Shown: positions 11,241-15,803 of the stretch, piece after piece
Numbering within the stretch: position 1 is the first letter of the stretch
Layout of the letters: each line of letters begins with the position of its first letter
Origin: DAOMOP01 sp035444405
GTDB taxonomy: Bacteria; Pseudomonadota; Gammaproteobacteria; Burkholderiales; Rhodocyclaceae
Length of the DNA: 15,803 nt
Assembly (NCBI GenBank): GCA_035444405.1
Contig: DAOMOP010000084.1
Location: forward strand, 1 to 15,803
Direction: 5' to 3'
Program-made: the position numbers and the translations under genes
Notes under the pieces: model-generated
Database searches by the model: none
What the model was told of the DNA's origin: nothing
What the model saw: the letters and a program-made list of their open reading frames with translations, nothing else

Positions 11241-12266
11241 ATGGCAACCAACGAGAAGCTGGCCCTCGCCCAGGAATTTCCGCCCGAAATCCAGCAACCC
11301 AACGTCTACCCCCTGTCCTGGAACGCGCAGACCACCAAGATGGAAGAAGTGTGGGACGCTGCGCAGCGCGAGAACTGGGATCCGAAGAAGCTGCCGTGGG
11401 ATACGCTCGACGTCGAGTCGTACTCGTGGGAAGAGCGCGAGGCGATCGCCTACTGGTGGACACTGCTGTCGGTGTTCGACGCGTCCGCCCCCCCGGTGTT
11501 CGCCGCGGCGCTGATCAAGACCTACGAGGATCACGAGGAAGATCCCGTGCGGCGCTGTTTCTTCTCGGTCACGCGCGACGAGCAGAACCACGAGCAGATG
11601 TGCGGTCTTGCGATCACCAAGTTCCTCGGCCACCCGGACCCGATCACCTACGAGCCCAAGACCGATCTCGGCCGGCGCCTGCAGAAGAACGCCAAGTGGC
11701 TGTACTACAACGGCTCGCGCTACTGGAGCGGCTACAAGCAGGCGGTGCCGAAGTACTCGCTGGCGGTGCTGTTCTCGTCCTTCCTGATGGGCGAGATCGC
11801 CGCGGCGACGATCTTCAAGCAGATGTTCGACAACTCGCGCGAGCTCGTCTTCAAGGAAGCCTTCCGCAACATCGGCCGCGACGAGGGTCGCCACATGGCG
11901 ATCTGCATGGCGCTGATGGAGCGCGATTATCCGAAGCTGCCGCCCGAGGAAAAGTCCGTCGTCACCAAGCAGATCCGTGCCGGTTACCTGTTCCTGTCGG
12001 CCGTGCTGTTCGAGCCGCCGATGGACTTCTGGGATCTGCCGGAAGACTTCATCGCAGCGCAGCGTGAAGGCGAGGAAGTCGCCCGCGGGGCCGGTTTCGG
12101 CATTCCGACCTACGAAGCCAAGAAGGAAAACTGGCGCAACGCGATGCTCAACCTGAAGGGCGTGCTCGACCGCTACGGCATTCCGTTCCCGGCCATCCCT
12201 GAGGTCGGCATCACCGGCGAGGAAGTGTCCGACGTCGACATGAAGGACATCATCCCGGTATTCTGA
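11241..12266 (+). CDS. Soluble ferritin-like diiron oxygenase, substrate unknown
   Basis: 341 residues, with AGAGGAGAG about 7 bases before the ATG. Four-helix ferritin-like proteins use E/D...ExxH...E...ExxH to hold two irons. Here I see TRDEQNHEQM (Glu114, His117), FLMGEIAAA (Glu185) and NIGRDEGRHMA (Glu215, His218); the first ligand is probably Asp80 in TLLSVFDAS or a nearby acid. The two DExxH motifs resemble soluble monooxygenases, AurF-like N-oxygenases and R2-type proteins, but the overall sequence matches none that I can name. No signal peptide or membrane segment, so cytoplasmic. The next gene encodes a ferredoxin reductase suited to feed it electrons, which argues for an oxygenase rather than a radical-storing R2 subunit. 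Confidence 0.75.
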   Translation: MATNEKLALAQEFPPEIQQPNVYPLSWNAQTTKMEEVWDAAQRENWDPKKLPWDTLDVESYSWEEREAIAYWWTLLSVFDASAPPVFAAALIKTYEDHEEDPVRRCFFSVTRDEQNHEQMCGLAITKFLGHPDPITYEPKTDLGRRLQKNAKWLYYNGSRYWSGYKQAVPKYSLAVLFSSFLMGEIAAATIFKQMFDNSRELVFKEAFRNIGRDEGRHMAICMALMERDYPKLPPEEKSVVTKQIRAGYLFLSAVLFEPPMDFWDLPEDFIAAQREGEEVARGAGFGIPTYEAKKENWRNAMLNLKGVLDRYGIPFPAIPEVGITGEEVSDVDMKDIIPVF

Positions 12267-12294
12267 GCGAATGCCCGATGACTGTGCCGCGGCT

Positions 12295-12316
12295 NNNNNN
12301 NNNNNNNNNNNNNNNN
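12295..12316. other. Run of 22 undetermined bases (assembly gap)
   Basis: The 22 N lie in the 86-base spacer between the oxygenase and its reductase. The flanks are complementary: CGGCT ends at 12294 and AGCCG starts at 12318. No open frame crosses the gap, since the oxygenase has already stopped at 12266. The real number of missing bases is unknown. Confidence 0.95.
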
Positions 12317-12352
12317 AAGCCGTTGCGCAACCGATAGCCCGAGGAAAGCCAG

Positions 12353-13402
12353 ATGCAGAAAATCCGCCTCCATCCGTCCGGCCGCGAAGTCGAGTGTCAG
12401 GGCGGCGACACCGTGCTCGCCGCGCTCGAGCGGGCCGGCTATGCCCTTCCCAACAACTGTCGCGCCGGCGCCTGTGGCGAATGCAAGGTCAAGGTGGTGT
12501 CCGGCCAGTTCGATCAGGGCATGGTGCTCGACATGGCCTTGTCGCAGGAGGAACGCCGCCAGGGCTTCGGCCTGATGTGCATGGCCAAGCCGATCTCCGA
12601 CGAGCTGGTGATCGAATGGGGGACGGACGACGCCAAGCCCAAGCTATTCCCGCCGCGCCAGGATCAGCGCTACGTCGTCACCGACCGCATTGCCCGCACG
12701 CCCAGCATCATCGAGATTCACCTCAGACCCGTCGGTCAGCCGATGCGCTTCTGGCCCGGCCAGTACGTGACGGTCGGCGACGAGCGTGCCGGAGCGCCGC
12801 CGCGCTGCTACTCGCTCGCGGCCGCGCCGCGCCCCGACGGCGAAATCGTGCTGCAGATCACGCGGCTGGACGACGGCCAGACGAGCCGCTGGATGCACGA
12901 CAGCGTCAAGATCGGCGATCTGGTGAAGATTTCCGGCCCCTATGGCACCTTCATCGGCGATCCGTCGGTTGAAACGCCGGTGTTGTGCCTGGCCGCCGGC
13001 TCGGGCCTCGCCCCGATCCTGTCGCTCGCCGAGGCGGCGCTGCGGCGCGGCTATCGCAAGCCGGTCACCTTGATGTTCTCGGCGCGGACCATGGCCGATC
13101 TGTACGACTTCGGGCTGATGAAGTACTGGGAGACCAAGCACCGCAACTTCACCTACAAGCCGACGCTGACCCGCGAGGAGCAGCCGGGCCTGCTGCATGG
13201 CCGCATCCCGGACATCCTGCCCGCTCAGTTCAAGGACTTGTCGGAGCACAGCGTGTTCGTCGCCGGCAGCCCGGACTTTGTCGCCGAATGCGTCAGGGTG
13301 GCCAAGACGCTCGGCGCGCGCGACGAGCTGATCCACACCGAGCGCTACGTCGGTCAGGCGCAGCCGCAGACGGCGCCGGCCAGCCACATGATGAACAGCT
13401 GA
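12353..13402 (+). CDS. 2Fe-2S ferredoxin / FAD / NAD(P)H oxidoreductase
   Basis: 349 residues; GAGGAAAG (12341-12348) precedes the ATG. Residues 1-90 are a plant-type ferredoxin domain with Cys36, Cys41, Cys44 and Cys76 (NNCRAGACGECKVKVVSG ... GLMCMAKP). An FAD domain follows with RFWPGQYVTVG at 132-142 and RCYSLA at 151-156, then GPYGTF at 195-200. The NAD(P) domain begins at CLAAGSGLAPILSLAEAALR (212-231). This is the single-chain reductase architecture of bacterial multicomponent oxygenases: electrons pass NAD(P)H to FAD to 2Fe-2S to the oxygenase. It is downstream of the diiron protein and is its likely partner. A perfect palindrome follows the stop codon. No second ferredoxin or effector protein is nearby, so the system appears to have two components. 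Confidence 0.9.
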   Translation: MQKIRLHPSGREVECQGGDTVLAALERAGYALPNNCRAGACGECKVKVVSGQFDQGMVLDMALSQEERRQGFGLMCMAKPISDELVIEWGTDDAKPKLFPPRQDQRYVVTDRIARTPSIIEIHLRPVGQPMRFWPGQYVTVGDERAGAPPRCYSLAAAPRPDGEIVLQITRLDDGQTSRWMHDSVKIGDLVKISGPYGTFIGDPSVETPVLCLAAGSGLAPILSLAEAALRRGYRKPVTLMFSARTMADLYDFGLMKYWETKHRNFTYKPTLTREEQPGLLHGRIPDILPAQFKDLSEHSVFVAGSPDFVAECVRVAKTLGARDELIHTERYVGQAQPQTAPASHMMNS

Positions 13403-13408
13403 AAGCAG

Positions 13409-13432
13409 TGAAGCGGGCCGCGGCCCGCTTCA
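13409..13432. terminator. 24-bp perfect palindrome, likely bidirectional terminator
   Basis: TGAAGCGGGCCG is followed immediately by its reverse complement. It lies 7 bases after the reductase stop and 23 bases beyond the end of the convergent yjfB-like gene. The GC-rich stem could end transcription from both sides, although no run of T follows on either strand. Confidence 0.65.
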
Positions 13433-13455
13433 TTCAGTAGCTTGCATCGCCCCGG

Positions 13456-13653
13456 TCAAGCGAAGGTATTGATCCGCCCACCCATCGTGGCGGCGGGATC
13501 GACGGCGGGCGTCCGAGGCAGCGCGTTCAACAGCTGCTGCGCGTGACCTTCCTGAATGTCCATCGCCTTGCGCTGCACCAGCAGCGACGCCTGCGCCTTG
13601 ACGTTGCCGTGCGTCATCGCCGAGTAGGTATTCGCGGCAGCCGATACGTCCAT
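13456..13653 (-). CDS. YjfB-like putative motility protein
   Basis: 65 residues: MDVSAAANTYSAMTHGNVKA opens, then QASLLVQRKAMDIQEGHAQQ and LLNALPRTPAVDP. The repeated small-residue opening, the QxSLLVQRKAMDIQE block and the short proline-containing tail are typical of the YjfB family, which Bacillus-type annotation calls 'putative motility protein'; its function is unknown. It has no signal peptide or membrane segment. It starts 5 bases after the yajQ stop, so the two are almost certainly co-transcribed. It is the last gene of the minus-strand block and is followed by the palindrome at 13409-13432. Confidence 0.8.
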   Translation of the reverse strand: MDVSAAANTYSAMTHGNVKAQASLLVQRKAMDIQEGHAQQLLNALPRTPAVDPAATMGGRINTFA

Positions 13654-13658
13654 CACAA

Positions 13659-14144
13659 TCAGTCCCTGAAGTTGCCGTACTGCAGAGGATACTCGGTGAC
13701 GTCCTTCTTCACCAGCGCAATGGCCTCCTGCAGCACGTCGCGCTTGGCGCCGGACACGCGTACCGCCTCCCCCTGGATCGACGCCTGCACCTTCAGCTTG
13801 CTGTCCTTGAGCAGCTTGACGATGCGCTTGGCGAGATCCTGCTCGACGCCGACGCGCACCTTGAGCTCCTGCTTGACCTTGTTGCCGCCGACCTTCTGCA
13901 CGTCGCCGTGTTCGAGGCAGCGCACGTCGATCTTTTTCGCCGTCATCTCCGGCAGCAGAATCGTCTTCATCTGATCGAGCTGGAAGTCGTTGTCGCCGAA
14001 CAGCGTCAGCAGCTTGTCGTTCTGCTCGACGCGCGCATCCGAGCCCTTGAAGTCGTAGCGGTTGCCGATCTTGCGGTTGGCCACATCGACCGCGTTGCGC
14101 AAGGCCACGAGATCGACTTCCGACAGGATATCGAACGATGGCAT
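13659..14144 (-). CDS. yajQ: YajQ family cyclic-di-GMP-binding protein
   Basis: 161 residues, the normal length. GGAGGG (14149-14154) precedes the ATG. The start MPSFDILSEVDLVALRNAVD, then NRKIGNRYDFKGSDARVEQN and the end KDVTEYPLQYGNFRD are the family's most conserved blocks. In Xanthomonas, YajQ-type proteins bind cyclic di-GMP and act with a transcription factor to control virulence genes; in other bacteria the role is less clear, with nucleotide binding reported for E. coli YajQ. The fold is two ferredoxin-like domains, cytoplasmic. It sits 9 bases after ppnP in an operon-like series. Nothing about this copy looks altered. Confidence 0.95.
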   Translation of the reverse strand: MPSFDILSEVDLVALRNAVDVANRKIGNRYDFKGSDARVEQNDKLLTLFGDNDFQLDQMKTILLPEMTAKKIDVRCLEHGDVQKVGGNKVKQELKVRVGVEQDLAKRIVKLLKDSKLKVQASIQGEAVRVSGAKRDVLQEAIALVKKDVTEYPLQYGNFRD

Positions 14145-14153
14145 GCCGCCCTC

Positions 14154-14477
14154 CTAGCCGTAATGACAGATGTAGTGGAACGGCTCGCCCGCGACCTCGA
14201 TGTCGAAGCTCGAGTCGCCCGGCACCGCGAACGACTCGCCGGGGCCGTAGGTCTTCCACTCCGATTCACCCTTCATGCGCACGCGGCAGCTGCCTGCCAC
14301 GCACTCCATCACCTCCGGCGCAGCGGTGCCGAAGGTCAGGGTCGCCGGCAGCACCACGCCGGCCGATTTCTTCGTGCCGTCGGCGAGCACGAAGCCGTGG
14401 CTGACGCACTTGCCGTCGAAATAGACGTTCGCCCTGGTGATCAGCGACACGCCGTCGATTCTTTCACTGACGCTCAT
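14154..14477 (-). CDS. ppnP: Pyrimidine/purine nucleoside phosphorylase PpnP
   Basis: 107 residues. AGGAGTGA (14481-14488) is the ribosome-binding site and fixes the start at 14477. This is a single small cupin (formerly DUF1255/YaiE): RANVYFDGKCVSHGFVLADG, then GVVLPATLTFGTAAPEVMEC, the GSCRVRMKGESEWKTYGPGE segment, FAVPGDSSFDIEVAGEPFHY and the end ICHYG. The family cleaves diverse nucleosides with phosphate to give base and ribose 1-phosphate. It is about a dozen residues longer than E. coli PpnP at the N-terminus. It sits between the DUF2788 gene and yajQ with gaps of 8 and 9 bases. Confidence 0.93.
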   Translation of the reverse strand: MSVSERIDGVSLITRANVYFDGKCVSHGFVLADGTKKSAGVVLPATLTFGTAAPEVMECVAGSCRVRMKGESEWKTYGPGESFAVPGDSSFDIEVAGEPFHYICHYG

Positions 14478-14485
14478 TCTCACTC

Positions 14486-14716
14486 CTATTCGATGCCGAG
14501 CAGGCGCTGGATGACGGACTTGGACACGAAGCCGATCACCCCCAGGCCGAGCGCGACGAACATCCAGATCGTGCCGTACTTGCCGGCCTTCGAGCGCCAG
14601 GCGAGATTGCCGATGATGAAGAACATGTACAGCACGAGCGCGGTCAGCAGCACCTTGAGGGAGATTGCCTCGAACTCCGCGACGGTGAGGCCGAAGATGA
14701 TCGGCTCGTTGCCCAA
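14486..14716 (-). CDS. Small membrane protein, DUF2788 family
   Basis: 76 residues from a TTG start at 14716. No ATG or GTG is available at the right place, and GAGGGAG (14725-14731) lies 8 bases upstream of the TTG. Two membrane segments are clear: LKVLLTALVLYMFFIIGNLA at about 20-39 and TIWMFVALGLGVIGFVSKSV at about 49-68, joined by a basic loop WRSKAGKYG. The opening IIFGLTVAEFEAISLKV and the ending KSVIQRLLGIE fit DUF2788, a family of unknown function in beta- and gammaproteobacteria. It precedes ppnP by 8 bases and follows argG by 94 bases containing a strong hairpin. Confidence 0.8.
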   Translation of the reverse strand: MGNEPIIFGLTVAEFEAISLKVLLTALVLYMFFIIGNLAWRSKAGKYGTIWMFVALGLGVIGFVSKSVIQRLLGIE

Positions 14717-14745
14717 AACCGCTACTCCCTCTCTGGCCGGCGCCC

Positions 14746-14769
14746 GCGCCGGCGCCACGGCGCCGGCGC
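14746..14769. repeat. Strong GC hairpin between argG and the DUF2788 gene
   Basis: GCGCCGGCGCC (14746-14756) and its exact reverse complement (14759-14769) are separated by two bases, giving about 10 paired bases in RNA from either strand. There is no T-tract after it in the minus direction, and the Shine-Dalgarno sequence of the next gene is only 15 bases away. It could attenuate or separate argG mRNA from the downstream genes. Confidence 0.65.
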
Positions 14770-14810
14770 AATCGGGCCGGCCGCCATGACAAGCTCCGTT
14801 CGAAGGCGCG

Positions 14811-15803
<993 letters not shown>

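Noticed and set aside
13908..14789. 293-codon plus-strand open frame across yajQ, ppnP and DUF2788
   Set aside because: Antisense shadow of three recognised genes.

Overview
The window looks like a draft-assembly contig from a high-GC betaproteobacterium. Rhodocyclales (Thauera, Azoarcus, Zoogloea or a relative) is my best guess. It rests on the protein style of the argG-yajQ-ppnP block, the Uma2, Rpn and toxin-antitoxin repertoire and the GC-rich codon use, not on any search. A run of 22 N at 12295-12316 shows the assembly is incomplete.

Layout. (1) 1-3950 is an accessory mosaic. It holds two diverged copies of one C-terminal coding fragment, short inverted repeats with a GGGGAC core that resemble REP/RAYT-type debris, a Phd-RelE toxin-antitoxin pair, a broken Rpn-family nuclease back to back with an intact one, a TumA-TumE-like pair whose toxin seems shortened at its N-terminus, and a Phd-PIN pair behind a double TGTACA operator. 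(2) 4053-5261 carries a secreted CHRD-domain protein and a Uma2-family nuclease-fold protein, both on the minus strand. (3) 5463-8430 is a minor-pilin cluster: pilV-pilW-pilX overlapping or closely spaced on the plus strand, and a convergent FimT/GspH pseudopilin. PilX is about twice the usual length. (4) 8793-9607 holds an MNT nucleotidyltransferase antitoxin, a HEPN toxin gene broken by two frameshifts, and the 5' remnant of a second uma2-like gene. (5) 9628-10957 is a minus-strand pair: a CoA-pyrophosphatase-type Nudix hydrolase and a retropepsin-like aspartic protease. (6) 11126-13402 is a two-gene plus-strand unit: a soluble ferritin-like diiron oxygenase of unknown substrate and its ferredoxin/FAD/NAD reductase. 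Its promoter overlaps a perfect TetR-type palindrome and an FNR/Anr-like box. (7) 13456-15803 is a conserved minus-strand housekeeping block: yjfB-like, yajQ, ppnP, a DUF2788 membrane protein and the 3' part of argG.

How the parts relate. The left 9.6 kb is a landing zone in which small addiction modules, Uma2/Rpn genes and their wreckage surround a pilus-assembly operon. The right 6 kb is mostly conserved chromosome. The least explained functional unit is the diiron oxygenase-reductase pair with its layered promoter. The clearest structural novelty is the family of GGGGAC-core inverted repeats near gene breakpoints in the first 3.1 kb.
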